A DNA stretch of 64,000 nucleotides from a bacterium (GCA_021845685.1 JAJZVN010000006.1:52896-116895); one strand, 5' to 3'. Numbered from the stretch's first letter, positions 1 to 9,949 are shown. A program made the numbers and translations. The notes: generated from the sequence alone by a model not told the origin.

Positions 1-1
1 C

Positions 2-538
2 GATGTATTGACTACGGTTAAAGCTTATGAATTATTAAGCGATAAAATAGAATATCCTTTACATGTAGGTATTACCGAAGCAGGAACGGTATTCTCCGGA
101 GCGATAAAGTCAGGTATAGGTATAGGCATTTTGCTTTATAAAGGAATAGGAGACACTATAAGGGTTTCGCTAAGCGATAATCCTGTGACTGAAGTAATAG
201 CAGCTTTTCATATTTTAAGAGATTTAGGCTTAAGAAAAGAAGGTGTAGAACTTATTTCCTGTCCTACATGCGGCAGAGCAGAAATTGATATTGTCGGTTT
301 TGCAAAGGAAGCGGAAAGAAAAACTTCGTCAATGAAATCTAATATTAAAGTTGCAATTATGGGATGTGTCGTTAACGGTCCAGGCGAATCAATGCATGCC
401 GATGTGGGCATAGCAGGCGGAAAAGAAAAATCAGTATTATTTTCAAAAGGAAAAATTGTAGGAAAATATAATAATAATGAAGTGATGAATGCTTTAATAA
501 ATGAAATTGAAAAGATAACGGGAGAAAAGATTATATGA
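2..538 (+). CDS. ispG: 4-hydroxy-3-methylbut-2-enyl-diphosphate synthase, C-terminal part
   Basis: The gene is cut by the left edge; the frame is open from base 2 and no start is visible. IspG makes HMBPP from MEcPP in the bacterial isoprenoid (MEP) pathway and uses a 4Fe-4S cluster. The cluster ligands are visible as SCPTCGR and GCVVNGPGE, and the family signature YPLHVGITEAGT lies near the start of the visible part. The stop codon overlaps the proS start (ATGA), so the two are probably co-transcribed and translationally coupled. Identity is certain; only the N-terminal part is missing. Confidence 0.97.
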   Translation, partial: DVLTTVKAYELLSDKIEYPLHVGITEAGTVFSGAIKSGIGIGILLYKGIGDTIRVSLSDNPVTEVIAAFHILRDLGLRKEGVELISCPTCGRAEIDIVGFAKEAERKTSSMKSNIKVAIMGCVVNGPGESMHADVGIAGGKEKSVLFSKGKIVGKYNNNEVMNALINEIEKITGEKII

Positions 539-2265
539 GATATTCGCAATTTTTCATACCTTCTTTAAAAGAAGACCCTAAAGAAGCAGTGCTGCAAAGC
601 CATAAACTTATGCTGAGAGCAGGCTATGTAAGACAGTTTTCGGGCGGAATTTACGCTTATCTTCCTTTAGGATATAAATCATTAAAAAAATTAGAAAATA
701 TAATAAGAGAAGAAATGAATAATGCCGGAGCAATTGAACTTTCAATGCCGTTTGTTCAGCCTCTTGAGTTATGGAAACAATCAGGCAGAGATAAAGATTA
801 CGGCAAAGAATTATTAAGATTCAAAGACAGACAGGATAGAGATTTTTGTCTTGCTCCTACTTATGAAGAGGCTATTACCGATTTAGTGGGCAAAAATGTG
901 CATTCTTACAAAGAACTTCCGCTTACATTATATCAGATACATTTAAAATTTAGAGATGAAATGCGTCCGAGATATGGGCTTATGCGGGCTAAAGAGTTTA
1001 TCATGAAAGATGCTTACAGTTTTGACATTGATAGCGAAGGATTAGATGAAAGCTATAGAAAGATGAAAAAAGCCTATACTAATTTATTTAAACGTCTTGG
1101 TTTTGATTTTATTTTTATTAAAGCCGATTCAGGTGAAATAGGAGGCTCATATTCAGAAGAACTTATGGTTATAAGCGAATACGGAGAAGATAAAATTGCA
1201 ATATGCAATAATTGCGGATATAGCGCTTCTTTAGAATCAGCGGTATCTGCCGGTAATTTCCCCGAGCCTTTAAAATCATGCAGGCAGCCAAAAATGACTA
1301 AACTTGCAACACCTGATAAAAAAACTATTGAAGAGGTAAGCGGCTATTTAAAAATTGATGCAGAAAGTTTTGCAAAAACAATAATTTATGAAAGCGAGAT
1401 AGGTTTTATAGCTGCTATGGTAAGAGGCGATAGGGAAATTAATGAACATAAACTTAAAAAAATAGCAGAAGTTAAAGAGCTTAATCTTGCCAAAGAGAAA
1501 GATATTGAAAATATAACTTGCGCGCCTTGCGGTTTTGCAGGACCGTTCGGACTTCAAAATATTAAGCTTATAATTATTGATGAAGAGATACAGGCTCAGG
1601 AATACTGGATAACTGGAGCGAATGAAAAAGATTTTCATATGGCAAATGTTAAACCCGGCAGGGATTTTATAGCCGATATAACGGCAGACATCAGGACTGT
1701 CAAAGACGGCGATATATGCTTAAGATGTGCCGGACGTTTAAATGTTAAAAATACGATAGAGTTGGGGCATATTTTTAAATTAGAAGAAAAATATTCATCT
1801 GTTATGGACGCCGGATTTTTAGACGAAAAAGGCATAAATAAGCATTTTGTTATGGGATGTTATGGCATAGGAGTCGGAAGAACCTTTCAAGCGTTGATAG
1901 AGATTTTTTCCGATGAAAACGGTATTAACTTGCCTGTTTCAGTTAGTCCATTTGCAGTTTCCGTCGTTTCTTTAAATCCTAACGACGAAAATATAAAAAA
2001 TATTGCAGATAAAATATACAGCGATTTATTAAAATCAGGAATAGATGTTTTATATGACGATAGAAAATTGTCGGCAGGAGTTAAATTAAAAGACAATGAT
2101 CTGATTGGGATTCCTATGAAAATAATAATAGGGAACAAGACTATAAAAGAAAATAAATTTGAACTTTCTATAAGAAAAACCGGCGAAAAAGAATTTTATG
2201 ATAACTTAGAAGATTTATACGCAAGAATAAAAGAATTTTCTTTAATTGACGGATTTATAAAATAA
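535..2265 (+). CDS. proS: prolyl-tRNA synthetase (bacterial type with editing insert)
   Basis: The 576-residue protein has the usual length of bacterial ProRS. Class II motifs are clear: motif 2 around FRDEMRPRYGLMRAKEFIMK and motif 3 GCYGIGVGRT. The stretch at about residues 225-390 between motifs 2 and 3 is the YbaK-like editing insert that hydrolyses mischarged Ala-tRNA(Pro). The C-terminal ~100 residues form the anticodon-binding domain. The start overlaps the ispG stop by 4 bases. It charges tRNA-Pro in the cytoplasm. Confidence 0.97.
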   Translation: MRYSQFFIPSLKEDPKEAVLQSHKLMLRAGYVRQFSGGIYAYLPLGYKSLKKLENIIREEMNNAGAIELSMPFVQPLELWKQSGRDKDYGKELLRFKDRQDRDFCLAPTYEEAITDLVGKNVHSYKELPLTLYQIHLKFRDEMRPRYGLMRAKEFIMKDAYSFDIDSEGLDESYRKMKKAYTNLFKRLGFDFIFIKADSGEIGGSYSEELMVISEYGEDKIAICNNCGYSASLESAVSAGNFPEPLKSCRQPKMTKLATPDKKTIEEVSGYLKIDAESFAKTIIYESEIGFIAAMVRGDREINEHKLKKIAEVKELNLAKEKDIENITCAPCGFAGPFGLQNIKLIIIDEEIQAQEYWITGANEKDFHMANVKPGRDFIADITADIRTVKDGDICLRCAGRLNVKNTIELGHIFKLEEKYSSVMDAGFLDEKGINKHFVMGCYGIGVGRTFQALIEIFSDENGINLPVSVSPFAVSVVSLNPNDENIKNIADKIYSDLLKSGIDVLYDDRKLSAGVKLKDNDLIGIPMKIIIGNKTIKENKFELSIRKTGEKEFYDNLEDLYARIKEFSLIDGFIK

Positions 2266-2363
2266 TTTAAATACCGAATATCTTGCAATATTGTTATATA
2301 GATAGGTTTTTATATATAATTTGTACATTATTTATTTTATTTTTTAATATGGAGATTTCAATC

Positions 2364-2837
2364 ATGATACAATTAAATATTCCCGGAAACGCCGATGCTG
2401 TAATAAAAAATGTTGTTTTTGATATGAACGGAACAATTGCAGAAGACGGCATAATCAGAGATTCGGTCATACAATTATTAAATGAACTATCTAAAAAAGT
2501 AAATATTCATATAATAACGTCCGATACATTCGGAACAGCGTCGGAATCGGTAAAAGATTTAATTAAATGTAAATTATATATTATAAAAGGTAAAAATTCT
2601 GCCGAAAAGAAAAAAGATATAGTTTATAAATTAGGATATTCAGAAACTGTTGTAATAGGCAATGGGCATAATGATTATGCTATGTTTAAACAAGGCTTTA
2701 TAGGCATTGGCATTATGGGCGTAGAAGGACTTTCTTTAAAAGCAGCTCTTCACTGTGATATTATAATAGGAAAAATAGAAGATGCGATTAATCTTTTATT
2801 AAAGCCTAAAAGATTAATCGCAACATTAAGATATTGA
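2364..2837 (+). CDS. HAD-family protein, soluble P-type-ATPase-like
   Basis: This is a protein of about 158 residues. I chose ATG 2364 because GGAG sits 9 bases upstream; an in-frame ATG at 2349 and earlier starts lack a site. HAD motif I reads FDMNGT, with Asn at the second acidic position as in the soluble P-type-ATPase-like family (COG4087). Motif II is ITSD and motif IV is GNGHND. The C-terminus is short, with no membrane part or cap domain. Substrate unknown. It follows proS by about 100 bases and may be in the same transcript. Confidence 0.75.
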   Translation: MIQLNIPGNADAVIKNVVFDMNGTIAEDGIIRDSVIQLLNELSKKVNIHIITSDTFGTASESVKDLIKCKLYIIKGKNSAEKKKDIVYKLGYSETVVIGNGHNDYAMFKQGFIGIGIMGVEGLSLKAALHCDIIIGKIEDAINLLLKPKRLIATLRY

Positions 2838-2877
2838 GTTGATAAGATATTAATAAGAGATTAATAGTATACTAAAT

Positions 2878-2980
2878 TTAAATCACCGTTAGAAATTATT
2901 AAAACTGATTCAACATATGATAAATACTGGATTCCTGCGTTGGCAGGAATCCAGAAAAAGAAATTTCTAACGGTGATTTA
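2878..2980. repeat. nested palindromic repeat
   Basis: Outer arms of about 19 bases (2878-2897 and 2962-2980) enclose a second hairpin with 12-base arms, CTGGATTCCTGC and GCAGGAATCCAG (2927-2954). This is a REP-like unit lying just after the HAD gene. The inner GGATTCCTGC/GCAGGAATCC type recurs at 9055-9138. It could act as a terminator, but no T-run follows. Confidence 0.7.
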
Positions 2981-3263
2981 AGGACTAAAAATAATTTATT
3001 TAAAAATTAAATAAATTAAATATTTTAATTAATTTAAATTAACTATTTATTAAATTTATTATTTATTAAAAGATAATTAAACAATATTATTATTATTTAT
3101 ATTTAATTAAGCTATAAGTAATTTCTAAATTATTTCATTATTTTATAATAATAGCTTTATATTTTATAATAATATATTAATAAATATAAAAATACTTAAA
3201 TTATATCCTAAATTTTAATTTACTTTAATTTTAATTTAAAGGCAACCTGCCTTTAAATTAACT
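2981..3263. other. AT-rich spacer
   Basis: Almost pure A and T, with short TTAAAT-type runs. I see no gene, RNA gene or convincing terminator here. Confidence 0.6.
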
Positions 3264-3485
3264 TCAGCCAAACCCGCTGCTATGTCCTCCCGAAGAACAG
3301 GAACCTCCACCTGCATAACCGCTTGAACTGCTGCTTGTTCCGCAACTGCTAAAGGCGCTAATCTTCCTCTCAGGATCTTCAGCTCCGCAAGCAGGACATT
3401 TAACATCTTTGGCTGTTTCGGTAATCCTTTGATAAACCTCAAAAGTTATACCGCATTTCTTGCACTCATATTCATGAATAGGCAT
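3264..3485 (-). CDS. FmdB-family zinc-ribbon protein
   Basis: A 73-residue protein that begins MPIHEYECKKCG, the FmdB/putative regulatory protein signature. Two CxxC pairs (CKKC and CPAC) form the zinc ribbon. The C-terminal third is a Ser/Gly/Cys-rich tail, typical of this family. A purine-rich AGGTTT site precedes the start. The role of the family is unsettled; the name comes from a link to amidase regulation. Confidence 0.9.
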   Translation of the reverse strand: MPIHEYECKKCGITFEVYQRITETAKDVKCPACGAEDPERKISAFSSCGTSSSSSGYAGGGSCSSGGHSSGFG

Positions 3486-3640
3486 CTTATTATAAAACCT
3501 CCGTATATAATTTATTTAATAAATTAGTGTATATTATATATATAGCATACAGTAATTATAGTAATTTTTCAATGTCTTAATTTACTTTAATCCCGTTTTG
3601 TAAATATCAATTAACTCCCCACCATATTAGTCCCCTCCCG

Positions 3641-3757
3641 TAAGGTGACGGGAGCTATAAAAAATAATTTTATGGGTAACGGAATTAGACAATTTTAATC
3701 CAGATGAACTTAAAGAGGTGACGGAAGTTATAGAAAATAATTTTATGGATAACCGCT
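3641..3757. repeat. imperfect direct repeat
   Basis: The phrase GGTGACGG(G/A)AG(C/T)TATA followed by AAAATAATTTTATGG occurs at about 3641-3680 and again at 3715-3757. The first copy also has a small hairpin, CTCCCGT/ACGGGAG. No gene is evident. The spacer 3486-3767 holds nothing else I can name. Confidence 0.5.
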
Positions 3758-3767
3758 TTAAGATATG

Positions 3768-5207
3768 CTAAATTGTTCCGGTAACTAATTTAATATAATA
3801 TTTGTCTAAATTAAGTTTATATAAACTGTTAATATAATTTAATTTTGCTTTCTTATAATCATCAAGCGTTCTATCAAGATTAATTAATGTAGTAATTCCA
3901 GCTTTATATCTATTCTTTGTAATTTTTAAAGTTTTTTTTGCATTCAATGATGCTAATTTAGCAACTTTAGTATTTATTATATCCGTTTTATATTTTAGGT
4001 AAGCATTCCGCACCTGCATTTCAATTTTATTTTTAAATAAACCTTTGTACGCGGCAATTGTATTTAAAGCTGTTCTGGATTTCTCCAGATTATTGTAGTC
4101 ATATAATCCCGAAAATATATTAAAATGAAGCATAATCATAAAACTATAACTGTAAGAATCTCCAGGATGAAAAGTAGGAGCATTACTGTAATAATTATAG
4201 GCAGCGGATATTTTTGGCAAAAATTTTCCTTCCGCTTCCGTAACACCTATGGCTATATTTTTTTTGTTTAATGCCATAGCTTTATAATCAGGACGGTATT
4301 TTAGGGCTTCATTTTGCAACACCTTAATCGAAATTGGATTAACAAAAGGTTTAAATTTAAAGTTAGTTGATAAATTAAATTTGGTGTCTATCGGCACTCC
4401 CATTGTAATGTTTAAATAATAAAGAGCGATCTTGTAGTTTTTTTTAGCAGTTGCAAATTTTTCTTTCATGGAAGCAAGGGCAACTTTTGCTCTTAAAACA
4501 TCGGAAGAAACAACCTGACCTTCTTTGTAAAGATTAGCAGTTAAATTTTTATATACTTGCATAGTTTTAACTAAATTTTTCATCAAGTTAACATATCTTA
4601 ATGCTAAATTGGCAGAATAATAAGCCTTCGCAACATCGTATAATACTTTTTGCTGAGATTCACTAAGATTTTTTTTTAAAGCATCTTTATGAAGAGCTGC
4701 TCGTTGATACCCTAAATAAATTTTTCCACCCATAAATATTGGTTCTTCAATTTGAAAATTAGATTCGTAATTTTGAATCATTCCGGGGTTATCTAAGAAA
4801 GAAGGACTAAAATAATATTGAGCATTTTGATTTGTAAGAACTCTTTGGTTTAAAATATTCCCAAAAGCATATAAAGGATTGTTTGTATTCATATAAATTT
4901 CATTAAAATTAATTTTCGGCAAAAATCCGCTAAAAGCTTCGTTCTCGTCATACTTAGAATCTTGAAGTTTATACTTAGCAATTTTAATAAGTTTATTATA
5001 TTTTAATGCATAAAAAAAAGCTTTTTTTATTGAAAGCGAATTTTTTGAAGAAAAATTAAAAAGCGTAACAGTTTTTAATTTTGTAATTGCATGGGAATTA
5101 TTTATGAAATTAAATAATGTTATTGAAAATGTGCTTAATATTATAATTAAAAATAATATCAAATTATTTTTAATGCCAAATATTTTTTTAATATTTTTTA
5201 TTTTCAT
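3768..5207 (-). CDS. TolC-like outer membrane efflux protein
   Basis: The 479-residue protein has a signal peptide (hydrophobic residues about 14-35, likely cut after NSHA). Two OEP repeats follow, rich in long amphipathic helices. Family traits include the repeated pattern in which a helix ends in L.A......Y.........L, and the motif FLPKISAAYNYYSN in the second repeat. It would form the trimeric outer-membrane channel of a tripartite exporter or type I secretion system. No membrane-fusion partner is adjacent; the EmrB-type exporter at 10235 is a possible partner. Confidence 0.9.
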   Translation of the reverse strand: MKIKNIKKIFGIKNNLILFLIIILSTFSITLFNFINNSHAITKLKTVTLFNFSSKNSLSIKKAFFYALKYNKLIKIAKYKLQDSKYDENEAFSGFLPKINFNEIYMNTNNPLYAFGNILNQRVLTNQNAQYYFSPSFLDNPGMIQNYESNFQIEEPIFMGGKIYLGYQRAALHKDALKKNLSESQQKVLYDVAKAYYSANLALRYVNLMKNLVKTMQVYKNLTANLYKEGQVVSSDVLRAKVALASMKEKFATAKKNYKIALYYLNITMGVPIDTKFNLSTNFKFKPFVNPISIKVLQNEALKYRPDYKAMALNKKNIAIGVTEAEGKFLPKISAAYNYYSNAPTFHPGDSYSYSFMIMLHFNIFSGLYDYNNLEKSRTALNTIAAYKGLFKNKIEMQVRNAYLKYKTDIINTKVAKLASLNAKKTLKITKNRYKAGITTLINLDRTLDDYKKAKLNYINSLYKLNLDKYYIKLVTGTI

Positions 5208-5429
5208 TTTTTATAATTTATTTAATTAAAACAGTTTTAAATTATAAAATTAAATAACATTTATATTATAATTTATATTATATATATTATATAAATATTA
5301 TTTAAATTATTAAATGATAAATTATAAGATTTTATAAATAAGTTTATATAAATTAATATATATTAATAATAAGATATATGCAAGCAAATTTTTCAATATT
5401 TTTAATTGCATATTAAGAGTTTATAATTT

Positions 5430-5593
5430 CTTAACCCAACTTCACCATAATTAACAGCAGCATATTGATATTACTATATTTATAGGGCTATAAAAATGTC
5501 TTTGGGGACTACAAAATAAAAAACAAAATGCTACAATATCAATAAGTTATAATTTTATAATAATAAAATAAAAATGATGAAGTTGAGTTAAGG
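5430..5593. repeat. inverted-repeat unit, MITE-like
   Basis: Arms TTAACCCAACTTCACCAT (from 5430) and ATGATGAAGTTGAGTTAA (from 5574) pair imperfectly and bound about 165 bases. Inside, ATTGATATT/AATATCAAT also pair. No coding frame is present. The rest of the spacer 5208-5733 is featureless AT-rich DNA. Confidence 0.45.
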
Positions 5594-5733
5594 TAAATTA
5601 AAGATAGTCGGTAAGCTGAATGATAGAGTTGAATATTATTGTAAAATAGACAATCATGAATGGAATATTAACGTAAGTAAGCTACATAATATAGATATAG
5701 TTAAATATTAGAGATATATTGCAGAATAGTCGG

Positions 5734-6021
5734 TTATTTTTTTGTTTTATATTCTTTTAAAACGTTAAATATTTTTTCAATAGTATCATCATTTAACTTA
5801 TAGCACATCATAACTCCGTCCCTTTTAGCACTAACTATACCTTTGTTCTTTAAGGCGACAAGATGTTGTGAAACAGTTGCTTGCGGCAAACCAAGGCTAC
5901 CCCATATATTTTTAACGCATGATTGATTAGTAATTAAAACTTCAATTATTTTTAATCTAACAGGATGGCCTAATGTTTTTAAAAGTTCCGCTTCCTCTTC
6001 AAAAGTTCTTACTGATTCCAT
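5734..6021 (-). CDS. ArsR/SmtB-family transcriptional repressor
   Basis: A 95-residue winged-helix protein. The family pattern LLKTLGHPVRLKIIEVL is followed by recognition-helix text LPQATVSQHLVALKNKGIV. Cysteines at residues 35 and 73 are spaced in a way that could allow thiol or persulfide sensing, as in sulfur-responsive ArsR members, but they do not form the classical arsenic CVC site. The nearest gene in the same direction is dsrE2, about 0.8 kb upstream. A regulatory link is inference. Confidence 0.88.
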   Translation of the reverse strand: MESVRTFEEEAELLKTLGHPVRLKIIEVLITNQSCVKNIWGSLGLPQATVSQHLVALKNKGIVSAKRDGVMMCYKLNDDTIEKIFNVLKEYKTKK

Positions 6022-6342
6022 TTTATTTAATATTCCATAAAAGAATAATTTAATTTTAAATTAATTAAGTTTATTGTTTTATTTTATTTAATTAAATATT
6101 AAATTATTTAATTAAATAAATAAATAAAAATTGTTAAATAATTATTTATAAATTTATAATTATTATTCAAAAATAAAACTTAATAAATATTATTTAAATA
6201 ACTTATTATTTAAATATATAAATAATTATATTTTAATATACTTATGCTGTCAATGAATATTTAAATTATTGTTAATAACTTTTAAAATGTCTATAACTAA
6301 ATAACAATTAAATAACTTTCATTTTGTCTATTTCTTAACTAA

Positions 6343-6407
6343 AAATAATAATAAACGGGATATTATGACAAATTAAAAGTTAAATTTAATAGACAAATTA
6401 AAAGTTG
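6343..6407 (+). repeat. IS-end-like repeat, copy 1
   Basis: About 65 bases that recur in inverted orientation at 16222-16286 with only a few mismatches. Each copy holds two direct repeats of GACAAATTAAAAGTT, 25 bases apart. Multiple short direct repeats at a terminus are typical of transposase-binding ends (for example the IS21 family). A weaker inverted version (AACTTTCATTTTGTCTA) lies just upstream at about 6314. No transposase gene is present. Confidence 0.55.
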
Positions 6408-6528
6408 ACAATATGAATATTTAAATTATTTTAAAATATAACAAAAAAGAATTGTTTATAAATACATAATTATGAAGTATAAAGCGGATTTATCGGCTGA
6501 TTAATTTATCTAAAAAACAGCAAGAAGA

Positions 6529-6550
6529 CCCCGTCTTCTATAAGGCGGGG
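6529..6550. repeat. GC-rich hairpin
   Basis: CCCCGTC and GGCGGGG flank an 8-base loop in otherwise AT-rich DNA, preceded by AAGA. Hairpins of this look occur at the right ends of IS200/IS605-type elements, but no tnpA or tnpB is nearby and there is no T-run for a terminator. Function unknown. Confidence 0.35.
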
Positions 6551-6815
6551 ATTAATTGCAACCCCTTGCCATGTTTGATTAATATAATTAATTCTGTTTT
6601 AACAGGATTTTTTAAATAGCTTTAAAAATAAAATAAAATAAAATAAAAATCGGCGTATAAATATTTTTAATATTTTTAATAATTAGTATATTAAATTATA
6701 AATAAAACTGCATATTTATTGATATAAAATACGTAATAATTACAATTATTAATTAATAAAAAATATTTTAAATATTTATACGCCAACTGTAAAATATTAA
6801 ATTGTATTAATAATA

Positions 6816-7286
6816 TTAAAAAGCTAGAGTTATATCAGAAGTTGAAGCATCTTCCATATACATAGCGGCTCCGCCGTATTCAATACCGTCAATCAAATCT
6901 TCCTTTTTAAATCCAAAAAGATCAACCGTCATTTGACATGCTATAAACTTAACCCCTGTTTCTTGACATAAGCTGATTAATTCGGGAATAGTGGCGACCC
7001 CGTGTTTTTTAATCATTGATTTCATCATATAAGTAGCCATACCAGTCATGCCTGGAATTGCCCCTATAATATTAGGAACAGGCATCGGCATCGCAGGGTT
7101 GCCTAACGGAGCAACTTTTAAAGAAGTAGCGGCATCTTTTCTTAAGATGTTTAATCCATAGAATGTAAAAAATATGGTTGTAGGAATATCAAGCGTTGCA
7201 GCTGTAGAAGCAAGAATAAGAGGCGGATAAGCCATATCTAAAGTCCCATGAATCGCAATAATTGACATTTTTTTTTGTTCAGGCAT
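6816..7286 (-). CDS. DsrE2-like sulfur-carrier family protein
   Basis: A 156-residue DsrE/F-like protein of the DsrE2 group. Telling stretches are FFTFYGLNILRK and FIACQMTVDLFGF, whose Cys117 is the conserved sulfur-binding position, followed by EYGGAAMYMEDA. A purine-rich AGGAGAG precedes the start. Members move sulfane sulfur between rhodanese, TusA and oxidation enzymes, often at the membrane. No rhodanese or tusA is adjacent. Family assignment is good; the pathway role is inferred. Confidence 0.85.
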   Translation of the reverse strand: MPEQKKMSIIAIHGTLDMAYPPLILASTAATLDIPTTIFFTFYGLNILRKDAATSLKVAPLGNPAMPMPVPNIIGAIPGMTGMATYMMKSMIKKHGVATIPELISLCQETGVKFIACQMTVDLFGFKKEDLIDGIEYGGAAMYMEDASTSDITLAF

Positions 7287-7878
7287 TTTTCTCTCCTTAC
7301 ATTTTTATTAAATTTGAATTTAAATTACATTGAAAATTAAATGAAAATTGAAAATTTCTAAACAAAGAAAAAAAGATATAGAAATCCGATAAATTTACCG
7401 CTGTGCATCCACTATAATGTTCTATTAAATAATATAATTTAAGTTATGTCAATATATAAATTTACTCCCGTCATATTCCATTTATGATATGTAATGTCTA
7501 TATATCTGAAATAATATCTATACCTGTATATTATATATTATATTAATATTCTATGAAATAATATAATTTAATTTATATATTTATATAAATTTGATTAAAA
7601 TAAACAAAAATATTTTTAAAATTATGCGTCAAAACATTAATAAATAATGCATTTTATGGCATAAATTTGACATATTATAAAAAATATGTTATTTTTAAAT
7701 GGAAAGTGATATTAATTTTATTATTATTATGTTTTTGATATACAATATAGATTATTTTTAATAAATAATCTATAAAATATTAATTTTTTCTGTATATTTT
7801 TGGTTAATTTATATTAATTTATATAATTTTTATTAATTTTATTTATATTTAATGTATTATTTAAAAACAAAAAAGTAA
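7287..7878. other. AT-rich spacer
   Basis: About 590 bases of very AT-rich DNA between divergent genes. It presumably holds the dsrE2 and transglycosylase promoters, but I cannot pick convincing -35/-10 pairs against this background. No gene or clear structure. Confidence 0.5.
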
Positions 7879-8847
7879 ATGATTAAAAATTTTAAAAAAA
7901 TAAAATTTGGAAGCAATATTAGAAAATTATTAAAAAATGCATTACAGCTTAGATTAATATTTTCATCTATATTTTCTAAGATAAAAATTAAGTTATTAAT
8001 ACCTTACATTGTATTAAGCTTTGTATTGATTATGACTGCTTTATTTATTAATAATTATTTTATTCCTATTTATTTTAATTATATTAAGGAGCAAAAAGAA
8101 ATTAATGTTCTTAAGGCAAAAATTAAAATTGATACGGAAAAAACCGCTATTTTTAATATTATTAATTCTTATAATTCAGGATTAACAAAAAAAACAGATA
8201 TTAAATTATCGAATCTTATATTTAATATAAGCAAGAAATATAAAATGAATCCTGCTCTGATACTTGCAGTTATAAGAGTCGAAAGTTCTTTTTATAATAA
8301 TTCGTTTTCTAACATGGGAGCCGTAGGGCTCATGCAGGTAACTCCCGTTACTGCGCTTTATTTTATTAAGAAATATAGTATTAAAACCAAAATTGCGGGA
8401 GACTTATATTATTTAAGCTATATTTCTGCGAGCAATCTATTGAATCCGATGTTAAACGTTAAATTAGGTTCTCTTTATCTTTTAAGCCTTATTTATAGAT
8501 TTGGAAGTTTAAGGCTTGCACTTCTTGCTTACAATGCAGGACCGACATTTGTAGCAAATAGTATAAAAAATAACGGTATTAAATATAACGGTGCAAAACT
8601 TGAAACCGTGTCTTATTCTAACTCAGGTTTTACAGATGCGCCATATTTATCTCTTACTAATATTAATAGACGTTTTGAATTAAAAAACGACGATAATCGC
8701 TCTATCGGAGGCTATTCAATAAATTCTATATCAAATTATTTTTATTATAGTGATGTCATAAAATATTTTAAAATTTATAATAAAAAAATATTCAAAAATT
8801 CAAAACATATTTTTATCTTTGATATTAATAATAAAAATATTAAATAA
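7879..8847 (+). CDS. membrane-anchored lytic transglycosylase (SLT domain)
   Basis: The 322-residue protein has one N-terminal membrane segment (about residues 42-62) and then a soluble SLT domain. The catalytic Glu lies in ILAVIRVESSFYNN; GAVGLMQVTP and LALLAYNAGP are the other family motifs. It cleaves peptidoglycan between MurNAc and GlcNAc. The basic N-terminus before the membrane segment is unusually long, so a later start is possible. The last codons were copied in a tandem duplication that continues downstream. Confidence 0.88.
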   Translation: MIKNFKKIKFGSNIRKLLKNALQLRLIFSSIFSKIKIKLLIPYIVLSFVLIMTALFINNYFIPIYFNYIKEQKEINVLKAKIKIDTEKTAIFNIINSYNSGLTKKTDIKLSNLIFNISKKYKMNPALILAVIRVESSFYNNSFSNMGAVGLMQVTPVTALYFIKKYSIKTKIAGDLYYLSYISASNLLNPMLNVKLGSLYLLSLIYRFGSLRLALLAYNAGPTFVANSIKNNGIKYNGAKLETVSYSNSGFTDAPYLSLTNINRRFELKNDDNRSIGGYSINSISNYFYYSDVIKYFKIYNKKIFKNSKHIFIFDINNKNIK

Positions 8848-9014
8848 ATATTAAATTGAATAGTTAAAATAAGGGAAATAAAATATTATAATATTTTATA
8901 TTAATCCTTACATATTTTTATCTTTGATATTAATAATAAAAATATTAAATAAATATTAAATTAAATAGTTCAAATAAGGGAAATAAAATCTTATAATATT
9001 TTATATTAATCCTT
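8806..9014. repeat. 105-bp tandem duplication
   Basis: Unit 1 (8806-8910) covers the last 13 or so codons of the transglycosylase gene plus its downstream DNA. Unit 2 (8911-9015) repeats it with only about four substitutions. The duplicated coding piece has no start of its own. A recent slip or recombination event is the simplest cause. Confidence 0.85.
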
Positions 9015-9054
9015 TTATAGGAAATGTTTTAGATATTTCAATACCAAATAACAC

Positions 9055-9138
9055 TGAATTCCAGCATATGCGGGAATGGCACCCAAAGGGTGAAGGTTTA
9101 AATCCCCGCTAAGTCATTCCTGCCCACGCAGGAATTCA
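9055..9138. repeat. REP-like imperfect palindrome
   Basis: Arms TGAATTCCAGCATATGCGGG and CCTGCCCACGCAGGAATTCA face each other around CACCCAAAGGGTG, which is itself a small hairpin. It resembles the inner hairpin at 2927-2954, so it is probably a dispersed repeat family. Confidence 0.6.
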
Positions 9139-9282
9139 GAATGTAAATTTATATTGCAGGGGGACACCCCCCCCTTTGACCTCCCGAAAGTAATATATAT
9201 AATTAAATTATATAATAATTCTTCGTAGGAGGATTAAAATTTTATAATAACAATAATATTATTAATGAGGTTTTCATTTAAT

Positions 9283-9945
9283 ATGGAATTAATTGAAGCT
9301 ATCACCGCAAGAGCATCTAAGAGAAAGTTTAAAGATCAGCCTATACCGCATGAAATAATTAATAAAATTTTGACAATTTCATTAAGGGCGCCTTCCTGGG
9401 CTAATTCACAGCCGTGGGAAATCGCTGTTTCTACAGGCAAAACCAGCGATATAATAAAAAGCAGAATATATAAATCTGCATCCAATGACGATCCGGGAAA
9501 TCCTGATTTTCCATTTCCAGTATTGTGGCCGGAAAAACAGTCTAAAAATATATTTGAAACTGGAAAACACAGATACGAATCGCTAAAAATATCTCGAGAC
9601 GATAACGATAAAAGAAAAGAGATGACCCTATCAAATTATTTATTTTTTGGCTCCCAAACTGCTATATTTATATATATGGATGAAAACCTCGGATGCTGGT
9701 CAATGCTTGATTGCGGTATACTTCTCCAAAACATATTGCTATGCGTTAATGATTTCGGTCTCGGAGCATGTCCGCAGGCTTATCTTGTTAGATATCCCGA
9801 TGTTTTAAGAGATGTTTTTAATTTATCCTCAAGCAAAAAATTTGTAGTCGGAATTTCTATCGGATATTATGATGAAAAGGAAGATGTAAATAATATTTAT
9901 ACTTCAAGAAATGATTTGAAAGAAATAGTAAAATTTTATGATTGA
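9283..9945 (+). CDS. nitroreductase-family FMN oxidoreductase
   Basis: A protein of about 220 residues; ATG 9283 gives the usual N-terminus (MELIEAITARASKRKF), while ATG 9265 would add six residues. The pattern RAPSWANSQPWEIAV is the FMN-binding signature, and GLGACPQAYLVRYP comes later. It reduces nitro, quinone or related substrates with NAD(P)H. It stands alone between repeat units. Confidence 0.88.
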   Translation: MELIEAITARASKRKFKDQPIPHEIINKILTISLRAPSWANSQPWEIAVSTGKTSDIIKSRIYKSASNDDPGNPDFPFPVLWPEKQSKNIFETGKHRYESLKISRDDNDKRKEMTLSNYLFFGSQTAIFIYMDENLGCWSMLDCGILLQNILLCVNDFGLGACPQAYLVRYPDVLRDVFNLSSSKKFVVGISIGYYDEKEDVNNIYTSRNDLKEIVKFYD

Positions 9946-9949
9946 AATT

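Larger units (their letters stand above)
6022..6815. other. long AT-rich intergenic region
   Basis: No gene is visible in about 0.8 kb. It contains an insertion-sequence-like terminal repeat (6343-6407) and a GC-rich hairpin (6529-6550), both listed separately. The rest is short A/T runs. Confidence 0.6.

Noticed and set aside
3236..3442. Frame overlapping the FmdB gene
   Set aside because: Shadow of the zinc-ribbon gene in another frame.
6529..6550. Terminator after dsrE2 or arsR
   Set aside because: Strong hairpin but no T-run on either strand and far from both gene ends.
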